A stretch of 32,013 bases of DNA from assembly GCF_012843875.1 (NCBI RefSeq), contig NZ_JABAFY010000030.1, forward strand, positions 1-32,013. Reading direction: 5' to 3'. Of this stretch, positions 1 through 8,410 are shown one piece after another. The translations under genes were made by a program, and so were the position numbers. The number at the start of each line of letters is the position of its first letter. Position 1 is the stretch's first letter. This DNA comes from Desulfovibrio piger (GTDB lineage: Bacteria; Desulfobacterota; Desulfovibrionia; Desulfovibrionales; Desulfovibrionaceae). The notes under the pieces are model-generated. The model saw only the letters and a program-made list of their open reading frames with translations, made no database searches and had not been told where the DNA came from.

Positions 1-46
1 GCGTCTTTAGGCGCAGCCGGTAACAGGCCCTTACAGGGCCAGAGCA

Positions 47-69
47 AACCACCCGCTTTGCGGGTGGTT
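47..69 (+). terminator. Hairpin, probable terminator of a gene left of the window
   Basis: A 10-bp perfect stem (AACCACCCGC with GCGGGTGGTT) closes a TTT loop. The following bases are only moderately T-rich, so termination is likely but not certain. No gene is visible to its left inside the window. Confidence 0.55.
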
Positions 70-469
70 CTGATTTGCAATGTGCCGGAGTGTTCGGACG
101 CATCAGACGGCACATGGGAGGACGCGCCAGGAAAAATGCCGACTGCCGGAGCTTCCGGGCAGAGCCGCCGGAAAGGGCCTTTGCCGCTGTGCCGGGCACG
201 ACGGCAGCCGGTCTACGTCGGTCGCCCGGGAAAAGACGGGCGTGCGTCGCGGCAGGGGACGCATCGCGGTACCTCGCCTCATGACAGCCCTGCGGCAGGG
301 GCCCGGCGGTGATCGCAGCAGGGCTTCGCCGGTGGGCCTGTCTGCCACGGGAATGGAACAGGAACGGCGGGCGCGCTCCTTCGGCCCTGCCATACGTCCG
401 CAACGGGACGGCTGCGGCGGGAAGACGGCTCCGCCGGCGGGGAAAGAAGCGCCTTGTTGCCGTCGGGGC

Positions 470-498
470 TTGCCATTTGCGGGCTTTTGGTCTATGGA
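470..498 (+). promoter_or_regulatory. Candidate sigma-70 promoter for rpsB
   Basis: TTGCCA (470-475) and TATGGA (493-498) are separated by 17 bases. The -35 box matches 5 of 6 consensus bases, the -10 box only 3 of 6. It would give a leader of about 155 nt containing the hairpin at 546-563. This is a tentative call. Confidence 0.3.
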
Positions 499-545
499 AG
501 CTCGTTCATCGAAGCACACTCCGGCAGCGGCCCGGGGTGCCCGGC

Positions 546-566
546 AATGCGCTACGGCGCATTTTT
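546..566 (+). promoter_or_regulatory. Attenuator-like hairpin in the rpsB leader
   Basis: A 7-bp stem (AATGCGC with GCGCATT) is capped by TACG, a UNCG-type tetraloop closed by C-G, and is followed by three more T (five T in a row in total). It looks like a short intrinsic terminator about 100 nt before the rpsB start. Ribosomal protein leaders are often autoregulated, and S2 represses its own leader in other bacteria. A role here is inference. Confidence 0.4.
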
Positions 567-662
567 CGTTGTCTTCCGGTCATGGGGCCGGGGGCGGCGG
601 CAGGCCGGGTTGCAGGGTCTGGGCCGGTGTGGAAGATCACAACCCTTTTGGAGGATTGAAAA

Positions 663-1424
663 ATGGCTTACGTCAGCATGAAGCAGATGCTGGAAACCGG
701 CGTGCATTTCGGTCACCAGACCCGTCGTTGGAACCCCAAGATGCGTCCTTACATCTTCGGCGCCCGCAATGGCATCCATATCATCGACCTGCAGCAGACC
801 GTGAAGCTGTTCCGCGTGGCCTATGACAAGGTGGTCGACACCGTGGCCAACGGCGGCAAGGTGCTGTTCATCGGTACCAAGCGCCAGGCCCAGGAAGCCG
901 TGGCCACCGAAGCCACCAAGGCCAACCAGTACTACGTGACCAACCGCTGGATGGGCGGCACCCTGACCAACTTCGTCACCATCCAGAAGAGCGTGGAACG
1001 CCTGAAGAAGCTGGAAGGCATGTTCGCCGACGGCAGCATCAACCGTTACCAGAAGAAGGAAATCCTGCTGCTGGAACGCGAAATGCAGAAGCTGGAACAG
1101 ACCCTGGGCGGTATCAAGAACATGGATCGCCTGCCCCAGCTGGCTTTCATCATCGACCCCCATCGCGAAGACATCGCCGTGAAGGAATGCCGCAAGCTGG
1201 GCATCCCGATCGTGGCCGTGACCGACACCAACTGCGATCCCGATGTCATCGACTACATCATCCCCGGCAACGATGACGCCATCCGCGCCATCAAGCTGTT
1301 CGTGACGGCTTTCTCCGAAGCCTGCCAGGAAGGCGAAGCCCAGATGAAGGACGGCGCCGCCGTGGAAGCCAACGCCGAAGAAGCCATGCAGAAGGCTGCC
1401 GAGACCGAAGCTGCCGCCGAGTAG
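663..1424 (+). CDS. rpsB: 30S ribosomal protein S2
   Basis: A 253-residue protein of the normal length for bacterial S2, a component of the small ribosomal subunit. The N-terminus ([20 protein letters not shown], then RRWNPKM) and the segments [12 protein letters not shown] and [10 protein letters not shown] are the recognised S2 signatures. The last 25 residues are an Ala/Glu-rich tail of the kind often seen in S2. The start is fixed by GGAGG about eight bases upstream. It is followed at 241 bp by tsf, the universal partner, and the pair is probably co-transcribed. Confidence 0.98.
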   Translation: MAYVSMKQMLETGVHFGHQTRRWNPKMRPYIFGARNGIHIIDLQQTVKLFRVAYDKVVDTVANGGKVLFIGTKRQAQEAVATEATKANQYYVTNRWMGGTLTNFVTIQKSVERLKKLEGMFADGSINRYQKKEILLLEREMQKLEQTLGGIKNMDRLPQLAFIIDPHREDIAVKECRKLGIPIVAVTDTNCDPDVIDYIIPGNDDAIRAIKLFVTAFSEACQEGEAQMKDGAAVEANAEEAMQKAAETEAAAE

Positions 1425-1567
1425 TTCCGGTACGGTCTTCTGACCTCGGGCAACGCTGTTGCCCCGGGCATCGGCCCTGCTGATGTCCGCGCCCGGACGG
1501 GGATGCCCCGTGGCGGGCGACGCAGGAACCGGAGCAGCAAGGCTCCGGCCCCCCCATGCTTCAAAAA

Positions 1568-1623
1568 GGTGGCGGCGCGGCTTTCGGGCTGTGCCGCCAC
1601 CCTGCGCACTGCGCGATTTTTTT
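1568..1623 (+). promoter_or_regulatory. Hairpin plus T-tract between rpsB and tsf
   Basis: A 9-bp stem (GGTGGCGGC, 1568-1576, with GCCGCCACC, 1593-1601) is followed by a small GCGC/GCGC hairpin and seven T (1617-1623). Two further perfect hairpins lie before it: GGGCAAC/GTTGCCC near 1447-1463 and CCGGAGC/GCTCCGG near 1525-1544. The arrangement looks like a partial terminator that sets the ratio of rpsB to tsf transcripts, as known for this gene pair in enterobacteria. The function is inferred. Confidence 0.4.
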
Positions 1624-1665
1624 GGAATCTTGCTCCGGCCCAGGCCGGATACACAGGAGAATACA

Positions 1666-2520
1666 ATGGCTATTTCCGCCGCTATGGTGAAGGAACTGCG
1701 CGAAAAGACCGGCGCCGGCATGATGGACTGCAAGAAAGCCCTGGTGGAAGTGGACGGCGACCTGGAAAAGGCCGTCGACTGGCTGCGCCAGAAGGGTATG
1801 GCCAAGGCTGCCAAGAAGTCCGGCCGTGCCACCAGCGAAGGCCTGGTGATGGCCGCCGTGAGCGCTGACGGCAAGACCGTGGCCATGTCCGCCCTGCTGT
1901 GCGAGACCGACTTCGTGGCCCGCGGCGAACAGTTCGAAGCCCTGGCCGCCAAGGTGGCCCAGAGCGTGCTGGACAGCAACCCCGCCGACGCCGAAGCCCT
2001 GAAGGGCCTGGTGGGCGAAGACGTGACCCAGCTCATCGCCTCCGTGGGCGAAAACATGCAGCTCGGCAACTTCACCCGTCACACCCGTGAAGACAACGAA
2101 GTGATCGGCCAGTACATCCACGCCAACCGCAAGATCGGCGTGCTGGTGGACCTGGTGTGCGACAGCGCCGCTACCGCCGCCAAGCCTGAAGTGCAGGAAC
2201 TGGCCAAGAACGTGGCCATGCAGGTGGCCGCCACCAACCCCATGGCCCTGGACGGCGCCAGCCTGGACGCCGCCGCCATGGAACGCGAGCGTGAAGTGTA
2301 CCGCCAGAAGGCCCGCGAAGAAGGCAAGCCCGAACAGATCGTGGAAAAGATCGCCGAAGGCGCCGTGAAGAAGTTCCAGAAGGAAGTCTGCCTGATGGAA
2401 CAGCCCTACATCCGCGACGACAAGAAGAGCATGACCGAAGTGGTGCGCGAAGTGGCCAAGGCCGCCGGTGGCGACATCAAGGTCGCCGGCTTCAGCCGCA
2501 TCCAGCTGGCCGCTGAATAA
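1666..2520 (+). CDS. tsf: Translation elongation factor Ts
   Basis: EF-Ts of 284 residues, the GDP/GTP exchange factor of EF-Tu. The N-terminal domain begins MAISAAMVKELREKTGAGMM and continues with DCKKAL, the diagnostic UBA-like start. The core contains ALLCETDFVARGEQF, which contacts EF-Tu, and the C-terminal part has VREVAKAAGGDIKVAGF. The ATG at 1666 is chosen because CAGGAGA lies just upstream and the family begins exactly there. The frame stays open upstream to 1459, but that extension is not EF-Ts-like. A strong terminator follows 21 bp after the stop. Confidence 0.98.
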   Translation: MAISAAMVKELREKTGAGMMDCKKALVEVDGDLEKAVDWLRQKGMAKAAKKSGRATSEGLVMAAVSADGKTVAMSALLCETDFVARGEQFEALAAKVAQSVLDSNPADAEALKGLVGEDVTQLIASVGENMQLGNFTRHTREDNEVIGQYIHANRKIGVLVDLVCDSAATAAKPEVQELAKNVAMQVAATNPMALDGASLDAAAMEREREVYRQKAREEGKPEQIVEKIAEGAVKKFQKEVCLMEQPYIRDDKKSMTEVVREVAKAAGGDIKVAGFSRIQLAAE

Positions 2521-2541
2521 GCTGTCCGCCATGAAGATCCC

Positions 2542-2570
2542 AGGAGGGGCTCCGGCCCCTCCTTTTTTTT
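2542..2570 (+). terminator. Intrinsic terminator after tsf
   Basis: A 9-bp perfect stem (AGGAGGGGC with GCCCCTCCT), a TCCG loop and a run of eight T. It ends the rpsB-tsf unit. Confidence 0.92.
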
Positions 2571-2708
2571 GGCCCTTTTCCCGGCCATGCCGACGCTTTC
2601 CTGACGGACGCCGGCGTATGCTGCCTCCATCCAGTCCGGGACTCCGTGCGGAGCGGGAGGGCCGGGCATCACTTCAGCATCACTGCCGCAAGGAGGCGGA
2701 AAGCTCCC

Positions 2709-4295
2709 ATGTGGGATTTCTCGTGGATCGCCGATCCCTCGGCCTGGGCCGGGCTGGGCACCCTGATCGTGCTCGAGGTCGTGCTGGGCATCGACAACCT
2801 CGTTTTCATCTCCATCCTCACCTCGCGCCTGCATACGCAGGAACAGCGCCGCCGGGCTTTCCTCACCGGTCTTGGTCTGGCGCTCGTCATGCGCCTGGTG
2901 CTGCTTTCCGCCATCGCCTGGATCGTCAGTCTGACCGAGCCCCTGGTCACGATCTTCGGCAAAGCCTTCTCGTGGCGAGATTTCATCCTCATGGGCGGCG
3001 GCATCTTTTTGCTGCTCAAGGGGACCATGGAGCTGCACGAGCGCCTGGAAGGCGGCATGGCCGAATACTCCTCGGCGCCCACGCGCTCGGGCTTCTGGCA
3101 GGTCATCATCCAGATCCTGGTGCTGGATGCCGTGTTCTCCCTGGATTCCATCATCACCTCGGTGGGCATGGTGGACCATATCCCGGTGATGATGCTGGCC
3201 GTCGTCGTGGCCATGCTGGTCATGGTCATGGCCGCTGCGCCGCTGACAAGTTTTGTGGAGCGTCACCCCACGGTCATCATCCTGTGTCTGGGCTTTTTGA
3301 TGATGATCGGCCTGAGCCTGCTCATGGACGGTCTGGGCTACCATATCCCCAAGGGCTATCTCTACGCGGCCATCTGCTTCTCGGTGCTGGTGGAGATCTG
3401 CAACCAGGTGGCCCTGCGCAACCGACGCAAGCGCATCAGCATGCGCGACATGCGTGAATCCATGGCCATGGCGGTGCTGGGGCTGCTGGGCGGCGGACGT
3501 CCCGGCGAGGAAGAAGCGCGGCGCGATGCCGCGGCCCTGGCCAGCGAGAGCGATGCCCAGCCCCTGTTCGAGCCGGAAGAGCGCGACATGGTAGCCCGCG
3601 TGATCCGCCTGAGCGGACGCACGGCCCGCTTCATCATGACCCCGCGCCACCGGGTGCGCTGGCTGGACAGCGAGGCCGACTATGCCACGGCCTGCCGTTT
3701 TGCCAGCGAGAGCCTCTCGCCCTGGCTGCCGGTGCTGGACCCGGACAGGGACGAAGTGCTGGGCGTGATCCATACCGGGGATCTGGCGGCCGTGACGCCC
3801 CAGGGGCCCGTGACGGGCACGGAGCGTCCCGGTACGGCAGCGCCGCAGGATGATGGCAGCGGGCGTGTCTGGAGCGTGCGGCCTCTGCTGCGGCCCGCGC
3901 CCACGATCTTCGAGCATGCCTCGCTGACGGAGATGCTGGAAACTTTTCGCGAAGAGCCCACGCCCCTGGCCTTCGTGCGTGACGAATACACGGATCTGGT
4001 GAGCGTGCTGGCAGGCCAGATGGGCGACATGCCCGCCGGGCCCGAAACCTGCCGCCAGCCTGACGGCTCGTGGCTCATGCCCGGCCGCCTGACCGTGGAT
4101 GCCGTGACCTCCTGGCTGGGCATCCACCTGCCGCCGCGCAGCTCCTCGGCCACACTGGCGGGGCTGTTGCTGGAGGCCCTGGGGCATATCCCGCACGAAG
4201 GCGAGCGGGTGCGCATCCAGGGCTGGCGGATGAAGATAGTGAAGATGGACGGCAACCGCATCGACGAGGTGCTGGTCCGCCGTCTGGAACATTAG
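2709..4295 (+). CDS. TerC-family membrane protein with CBS and CorC/HlyC-type C-terminal domains
   Basis: A 528-residue protein. Residues 1-235 form a TerC domain with about seven membrane helices and the family acidic motifs EVVLGIDN (23-30) and VLDAVFSLDS (138-147), which bear membrane aspartates. Residues about 285-440 resemble a CBS pair, and the last 80 (roughly 445-525) the transporter-associated domain of CorC/HlyC. This matches the E. coli YoaE/YegH architecture. TerC proteins are linked to metal-ion (manganese, calcium) or tellurite handling, and some are thought to metallate exported proteins. The substrate here is unknown. The ATG at 2709 follows AAGGAGG, with a rather long 12-base spacing. 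It stands alone between two terminators. Confidence 0.85.
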   Translation: MWDFSWIADPSAWAGLGTLIVLEVVLGIDNLVFISILTSRLHTQEQRRRAFLTGLGLALVMRLVLLSAIAWIVSLTEPLVTIFGKAFSWRDFILMGGGIFLLLKGTMELHERLEGGMAEYSSAPTRSGFWQVIIQILVLDAVFSLDSIITSVGMVDHIPVMMLAVVVAMLVMVMAAAPLTSFVERHPTVIILCLGFLMMIGLSLLMDGLGYHIPKGYLYAAICFSVLVEICNQVALRNRRKRISMRDMRESMAMAVLGLLGGGRPGEEEARRDAAALASESDAQPLFEPEERDMVARVIRLSGRTARFIMTPRHRVRWLDSEADYATACRFASESLSPWLPVLDPDRDEVLGVIHTGDLAAVTPQGPVTGTERPGTAAPQDDGSGRVWSVRPLLRPAPTIFEHASLTEMLETFREEPTPLAFVRDEYTDLVSVLAGQMGDMPAGPETCRQPDGSWLMPGRLTVDAVTSWLGIHLPPRSSSATLAGLLLEALGHIPHEGERVRIQGWRMKIVKMDGNRIDEVLVRRLEH

Positions 4296-4496
4296 CTGTC
4301 CCGGCGGGGCGGCGTCTGCCGCCGGTGCCCGGAAGGGCATGCCGGACGGCCCGTGTGTCCCGGGCCGCTGCAGGACGCCGGGGATGGGAACATCCCCGCC
4401 GGGACAGCAGGATTGACCGGAAGCAAGGAATCAGGTTCTCCTCCTTTCCCCTTTTCCTTGCTGCCGGAGCGGCAGCTGTGGGAGGCTGTCGCATAC

Positions 4497-4530
4497 AGGG
4501 GACGGGTGCCGTGGATCCCGTCCCCTATCT
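4497..4530 (+). terminator. Probable terminator after the TerC gene
   Basis: A 10-bp perfect stem (AGGGGACGGG with CCCGTCCCCT) encloses a 10-base loop and is followed by ATCTTTC. It lies about 200 bp beyond the TerC stop. The T-tract is weak. Confidence 0.5.
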
Positions 4531-4556
4531 TTCACCTGCCGGGGGGCAGGTAATGG

Positions 4557-4586
4557 AAGGCCACCCGCCGTTGCGGGTGGCCTTTT
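4557..4586. terminator. Bidirectional intrinsic terminator between convergent genes
   Basis: A 12-bp perfect stem (AAGGCCACCCGC with GCGGGTGGCCTT) and a CGTT loop. TTTT follows on the plus strand. It sits only five bases past the stop of the minus-strand permease, so it can end both that gene and plus-strand transcripts of the TerC gene. Confidence 0.75.
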
Positions 4587-4589
4587 GCG

Positions 4590-5696
4590 TCATGCCGCAG
4601 GGCCGTCCCCGTCCGCATCCTGTGCGGGGGCGCTGCCGTCCAGCGTCAGGGGCGGCTTGAATTCGTCCATGAATATCTTCCAGACCGTCACGAAGAGCAC
4701 GGCCAGCATGGGGCCCGTCACGAAGCCGTCCATGCCGAAGAGCGAGAAACCGCCCAGCGTGGAGAGCAGGACCATGAAGTCCGGCAGCTTGGTATCGCGC
4801 CCTACCAGGACGGGGCGGAGGATGTTGTCCGCCAGACCGATGACGAAGACCCCGTAGGCCAGCAGCACCACGCCGGACACATAATCGCCCGTGAGCAGCA
4901 GGTACCCGGCCACCGGCGCCCAGACCACGCCCGCGCCCACCACCGGGATGAGCGAGAGCAGGGTCATGACCACGCCCCAGAGCACCGGGGCCTTGATGCC
5001 CAGTATCCAGAAGATGAGACCGCCCAGCGCGCCCTGGGCCATGGCCACCAGCAGGCTGCCCTTGACCGTGGCCCGCAGCACTTCGGCGAACTTGGCGAAG
5101 AGCAGATCCTCGCGGTGGTCGCCAAAGGGCAGGGCCCGGATGAGCAGCACGCGCAGCTGCTTGCCGTCGCGCACCAGGAAGAAGGCCAGATAGAGCATGA
5201 TGCAGAGGTCCACGAGGAAGTTCACCGTACTGCCGCCCAGGGCCACGGTGTTGCGCGCTACCAGCCCGCTGACCTTGACCGCCAGCTCGGAAAGTTTCTG
5301 GGTGATGACCTCGGGGCCGTAGCCGTAGCGGGTGAGCCAGTCCTGCACGCCGGGCGCCACCTCGCGCAGCTTTTCCAGCGTCTCGCGGATGTCATGTCCG
5401 CCGGACGTCAGGCGGCCGTAGAGATTGGCCACCTCGTTGATGAACGTATAAAAAATGTACGCGCAGGGCACGATGATGAGCACCAGGCTCAGGATCACGC
5501 AGGTCAGCGCCGCCAGGTTGCGTCCCATGCTGCGGCGTTGCAGGGCATCGTAGACGGGAGTGGAGAGCAGGGCGATGACGATGCCCCAGAAGATGACATC
5601 GAAGAAGGGGCGCAGCATCCAGAGGAAAGCCAGCGAGACGCCGGCCAGCAGCAGGAGAAAGGCGCGATCTTCAAAACGGTTGTTGCATTCGAGCAT
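4590..5696 (-). CDS. AI-2E family transporter (TqsA/PerM-like permease)
   Basis: A 368-residue inner-membrane protein with about eight hydrophobic helices in the typical pattern: two near the N-terminus (14-50), a third at about 62-85, a soluble middle region (90-150), then a cluster from 150 to the end. Family segments include LCIMLYLAFFLVRDGKQL, SLIPVVGAGVVWAP and LADNILRPVLVG. Known members export autoinducer-2 or act as Na+/H+ antiporters, and most are uncharacterised, so no substrate is claimed. The start at 5696 follows AAGGAG. It is transcribed away from pyrH and interrupts the usual tsf-pyrH adjacency. Confidence 0.88.
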   Translation of the reverse strand: MLECNNRFEDRAFLLLLAGVSLAFLWMLRPFFDVIFWGIVIALLSTPVYDALQRRSMGRNLAALTCVILSLVLIIVPCAYIFYTFINEVANLYGRLTSGGHDIRETLEKLREVAPGVQDWLTRYGYGPEVITQKLSELAVKVSGLVARNTVALGGSTVNFLVDLCIMLYLAFFLVRDGKQLRVLLIRALPFGDHREDLLFAKFAEVLRATVKGSLLVAMAQGALGGLIFWILGIKAPVLWGVVMTLLSLIPVVGAGVVWAPVAGYLLLTGDYVSGVVLLAYGVFVIGLADNILRPVLVGRDTKLPDFMVLLSTLGGFSLFGMDGFVTGPMLAVLFVTVWKIFMDEFKPPLTLDGSAPAQDADGDGPAA

Positions 5697-6115
5697 GGGG
5701 ACTCCTTGCCGGGTCTGCGCGCGGCTTCGGTTCGGGACTCTTTCCGATACCGCAAAAGGCGGGGGCAGGCAAATAGGCTCCCGCTCCGGTTGCGTTCCCC
5801 GGCGGTGTCCGTATGCCTATCGGAGCGCCCGTTTGCGACGCTCTCACCATCCGGGCTCGACGCAGGGGCGGCGACAAAGGCATGACCGTCGACGCGGAGG
5901 GGAACGACGCGGGGTGTTTTTCCGCATGTCCTTCCGGCCGGGGAAACCGCAGGGACGTCCCGGCGGGGCAGGGAGGGAGGCGGCGGGCGGGAGCGCATGT
6001 CGCCCCGGCCATACGGCGTCCCTTGCCCGAACGGCGTGCCCGCCCCGGGTCGTACAGGCCGCCTTGCAAAGGGCCGTCCCGTGCCGTCCTGCGGGGGCGG
6101 CATGGTAAAAGTGCT
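5697..6115. other. Gene-free stretch between the permease and the pyrH promoter
   Basis: About 420 bases separate the divergent genes. Open frames here are Arg/Pro-rich on all strands and have no recognisable family. On the minus strand TTGCCT and TATCGG with 17-base spacing (about 5743-5782) are a weak candidate promoter for the permease. I see no repeats or RNA gene. Confidence 0.45.
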
Positions 6116-6143
6116 TTGAGATAGCGACGTTTTTTGCTATGAT
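6116..6143 (+). promoter_or_regulatory. Strong sigma-70 promoter for pyrH-frr
   Basis: TTGAGA (6116-6121) and TATGAT (6138-6143), each 5 of 6 to consensus, are 16 bases apart, with an extended -10 TGC directly before TATGAT. The start of transcription would be near 6150, leaving an 85-nt leader that contains the perfect hairpin AGCCGGC/GCCGGCT at 6200-6216 just before the ribosome binding site. Confidence 0.75.
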
Positions 6144-6234
6144 GAAAAGAGCGCGTCCGAATGCCTGCTGTTCGGTATCGGACGATCCATGAAAGCAACA
6201 GCCGGCGTGGCCGGCTTCAACCAAGGCGGAACAT

Positions 6235-6951
6235 ATGGCTGAACTCAAGTACAAGCGCGTGCTGCTCAAGCTGAGCGGCGAGGCCCTGGCCGGAGAGCAG
6301 AAAACCGGTATCGACCCCGAAACCGTGGGCACCATCTGCAAGGAGATCGGCGGATTGCTCGACATGGGCGTGGAACTTGCCCTGGTCATCGGCGGCGGCA
6401 ACATCTTCCGCGGCCTTTCCGGTTCCGCCAAGGGCATGGAACGTTCCTCCGCCGACTATATGGGCATGCTGGCCACGGTGCTCAATGCCCTGGCCGTGCA
6501 GGACATGCTGGAAAAATTCGGCTACCCCACCCGCGTGCTGTCCGCCATCGACATGCAGGAAGTGTGCGAGCCCTTCATCCGTCGCCGCGCCATGCGCCAT
6601 CTGGAAAAGGGCCGTGTGGTCATCTGCGCCGCCGGTACCGGCAACCCCTATTTCACCACCGACACCACCGCCGCCCTGCGCGGCATGGAACTGCAGTGCG
6701 ATGCCATCATCAAGGCCACCAAGGTGGACGGCATCTACGACAAGGACCCCGCCAAATTCCCCGATGCCGTCAAGTACGACAGCCTGAGCTATGACGAGAC
6801 CCTGTCCCGCCATCTGGGCGTCATGGATGCCGCTGCCTTTGCCCTGGTGCGCGACAACAACGTGCCCATCATCGTCTGCCGCATGCTGGGCGGCGACATC
6901 CGCCGTGCCATCCTGGGCGAGCAGGTGGGCACCATCGTGCACGACTGCTAG
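6235..6951 (+). CDS. pyrH: Uridylate (UMP) kinase
   Basis: A 238-residue bacterial UMP kinase of the amino-acid kinase fold, which phosphorylates UMP to UDP in the cytoplasm for RNA, cell-wall and nucleotide-sugar synthesis. Visible signatures are [14 protein letters not shown] (5-18), the glycine-rich [41 protein letters not shown] and [14 protein letters not shown]. Length is typical for the hexameric enzyme. AAGGCGGA precedes the ATG. frr follows after 40 bp, the conserved pyrH-frr operon. Confidence 0.98.
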   Translation: MAELKYKRVLLKLSGEALAGEQKTGIDPETVGTICKEIGGLLDMGVELALVIGGGNIFRGLSGSAKGMERSSADYMGMLATVLNALAVQDMLEKFGYPTRVLSAIDMQEVCEPFIRRRAMRHLEKGRVVICAAGTGNPYFTTDTTAALRGMELQCDAIIKATKVDGIYDKDPAKFPDAVKYDSLSYDETLSRHLGVMDAAAFALVRDNNVPIIVCRMLGGDIRRAILGEQVGTIVHDC

Positions 6952-6991
6952 TCACGATCTTTTCGAACTCTACAGTCCGTAAGGAGATTTT

Positions 6992-7552
6992 ATGGATATC
7001 GATACCATCCTTCTGGATACCGAAGACCGCATGGAAAAAGCCATGGCCGCTCTGGAGCGCGACTTCCAGAAACTGCGCACCGGTCGCGCCACCACCGCCC
7101 TGGTGGACGGTATCAAGGCCGATTACTACGGCACCCCCACCCCCATCTCCCAGATGGCTTCCGTGGCCGTGCCCGACAGCCGCACCATCACCATCCAGCC
7201 CTGGGACAAGGGCGGCATCTCCGTGGTGGAGAAGGCCATCCTCAAGTCCGACCTGGGCCTGACCCCGGTCAATGACGGCCGCATCATCCGCATCAACATC
7301 CCGCCGCTGACCGAAGAGCGCCGCAAGGAGCTGGTCAAGGTGGCCCGCAAGTACACCGAAGACGCCAAGGTGGCCGTGCGCAACGTGCGTCGTGATGCCA
7401 ACGACTCCCTGAAGAAGCTGGAGAAGGAAAAGACCATCACCGAAGACGAACAGAAGAAGGCCGAAGCCGAAGTGCAGAAGCTGACCGACAAGTTCGTGGC
7501 CGATGCCGACAAGCGCAGCCAGGCCAAAGAAAAGGAAATCATGGACATCTAG
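6992..7552 (+). CDS. frr: Ribosome recycling factor
   Basis: RRF of 186 residues (family about 185), which with EF-G splits post-termination ribosomes. The helical domain I and the small domain II are recognisable from [19 protein letters not shown] (11-29), [52 protein letters not shown] and the C-terminal helix with [25 protein letters not shown] lies nine bases before the ATG. A terminator follows directly, so pyrH-frr seem to form a two-gene unit. Confidence 0.98.
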   Translation: MDIDTILLDTEDRMEKAMAALERDFQKLRTGRATTALVDGIKADYYGTPTPISQMASVAVPDSRTITIQPWDKGGISVVEKAILKSDLGLTPVNDGRIIRINIPPLTEERRKELVKVARKYTEDAKVAVRNVRRDANDSLKKLEKEKTITEDEQKKAEAEVQKLTDKFVADADKRSQAKEKEIMDI

Positions 7553-7561
7553 TGTCCGCCT

Positions 7562-7594
7562 TCCGGGAGCGGCCCTGCCGCTCCCGGACGTTTT
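7562..7594 (+). terminator. Intrinsic terminator after frr
   Basis: A 12-bp perfect stem (TCCGGGAGCGGC with GCCGCTCCCGGA), a CCT loop, then CG and TTTT. It begins nine bases after the frr stop. Confidence 0.85.
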
Positions 7595-7687
7595 CCGCAG
7601 CCCGGCCAGCCCCAGGGGCACCGGGCCGTGTTTTTTTCGGCACGGTCATGTTTTCCGGGCCTGTCGTCCCCGGTTCAGAGAGGTACC

Positions 7688-8410
7688 ATGAGCGAAACGC
7701 TTACCCATCTTCCCGTACACCTGGCCATCATCATGGACGGCAACGGCCGCTGGGCCCAGGCCCGCGGTCTGCCGCGCGAGGCGGGGCACCGTGCCGGTGC
7801 CGAGACCGTGCGCACCATCGTGACCGAATGCCGCCGTCTGGGCATCCGCCACCTGACCCTGTACACCTTTTCCAGCGAGAACTGGTCGCGGCCCAAGACC
7901 GAAGTCTCGGCCCTGTTCTCCCTGCTGCTGGAATTTTTGGGCCAGGAAGTGCCCCGCATGGAGCGCGAGGGCATCCGCCTGAACATCCTGGGCGACATGG
8001 AGGCCCTGCCCCTGGCCGCCCGCACGGCCCTGCGCCACGGCCTGCGCCGCACGGCGGCCAATACGGACATGGTGCTCAACCTGGCCCTCAACTACGGCGG
8101 CCGCGCCGAGCTGGTGCGCGCCGTGCGCAGCATGATGGCCGAGGGCCTGCGCCCCGAGGACGTCACCGAACAGAGCCTGGCCGACCATCTGTACACCGCC
8201 GGACAGCCCGACCCCGATTTCCTCATCCGCACCAGCGGAGAACAGCGCCTGAGCAATTATCTGCTCTACCAGTGCGCTTACAGCGAATTCTACTTCACCC
8301 CCACGCCCTGGCCCGACTTCGGCGTGGAGGCCCTGCACGAGGCCCTGGCCGTCTATGCCGGACGCTCGCGCCGATTCGGGAAAACCCAGGAGCAAATCAA
8401 TGGCCGTTGA
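7688..8410 (+). CDS. uppS: Isoprenyl transferase, undecaprenyl diphosphate synthase type
   Basis: A 240-residue cis-prenyltransferase making the C55 carrier lipid for peptidoglycan and surface glycans from farnesyl diphosphate and isopentenyl diphosphate. The catalytic block HLAIIMDGNGRWA with D17 binds diphosphate and Mg. TLYTFSSENWSRP, NLALNYGGRAELVRAV, PDPDFLIRTSGEQRLSNYLL and YSEFYFTPTPWPDF are the other conserved regions. The ATG at 7688 follows AGAGAGG; an in-frame ATG at 7628 has no ribosome binding site and adds non-family sequence. The stop overlaps the cdsA start by 11 bases, implying coupled translation. Confidence 0.97.
   Translation: MSETLTHLPVHLAIIMDGNGRWAQARGLPREAGHRAGAETVRTIVTECRRLGIRHLTLYTFSSENWSRPKTEVSALFSLLLEFLGQEVPRMEREGIRLNILGDMEALPLAARTALRHGLRRTAANTDMVLNLALNYGGRAELVRAVRSMMAEGLRPEDVTEQSLADHLYTAGQPDPDFLIRTSGEQRLSNYLLYQCAYSEFYFTPTPWPDFGVEALHEALAVYAGRSRRFGKTQEQINGR

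Larger units (their letters stand above)
70..662. other. Gene-free stretch upstream of rpsB
   Basis: Almost 600 bases without a convincing gene. The open frames in it overlap each other on both strands, carry Arg/Pro/Gly-rich translations typical of non-coding GC-rich DNA, and lack good ribosome binding sites. I see no tRNA, rRNA, tmRNA or RNase P signature. The last 200 bases hold a candidate promoter and a leader hairpin for rpsB, listed separately. Confidence 0.6.

Noticed and set aside
1..45. Possible end of a stable RNA at the left edge
   Set aside because: Only a 5-bp GGCCC/GGGCC hairpin is visible, with no tRNA T-loop, CCA end or rRNA signature.
552..4340. Long minus-strand frames antisense to rpsB, tsf and the TerC gene
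   Set aside because: They show His/Gly/Ala-rich low-complexity translations caused by GC-skewed codons of real genes on the other strand, with no family motifs.
6189..6242. A 17-codon frame in the pyrH leader overlapping the pyrH start
   Set aside because: It has no convincing ribosome binding site and mainly reads through a hairpin. Nothing suggests a regulatory leader peptide such as runs of one amino acid.
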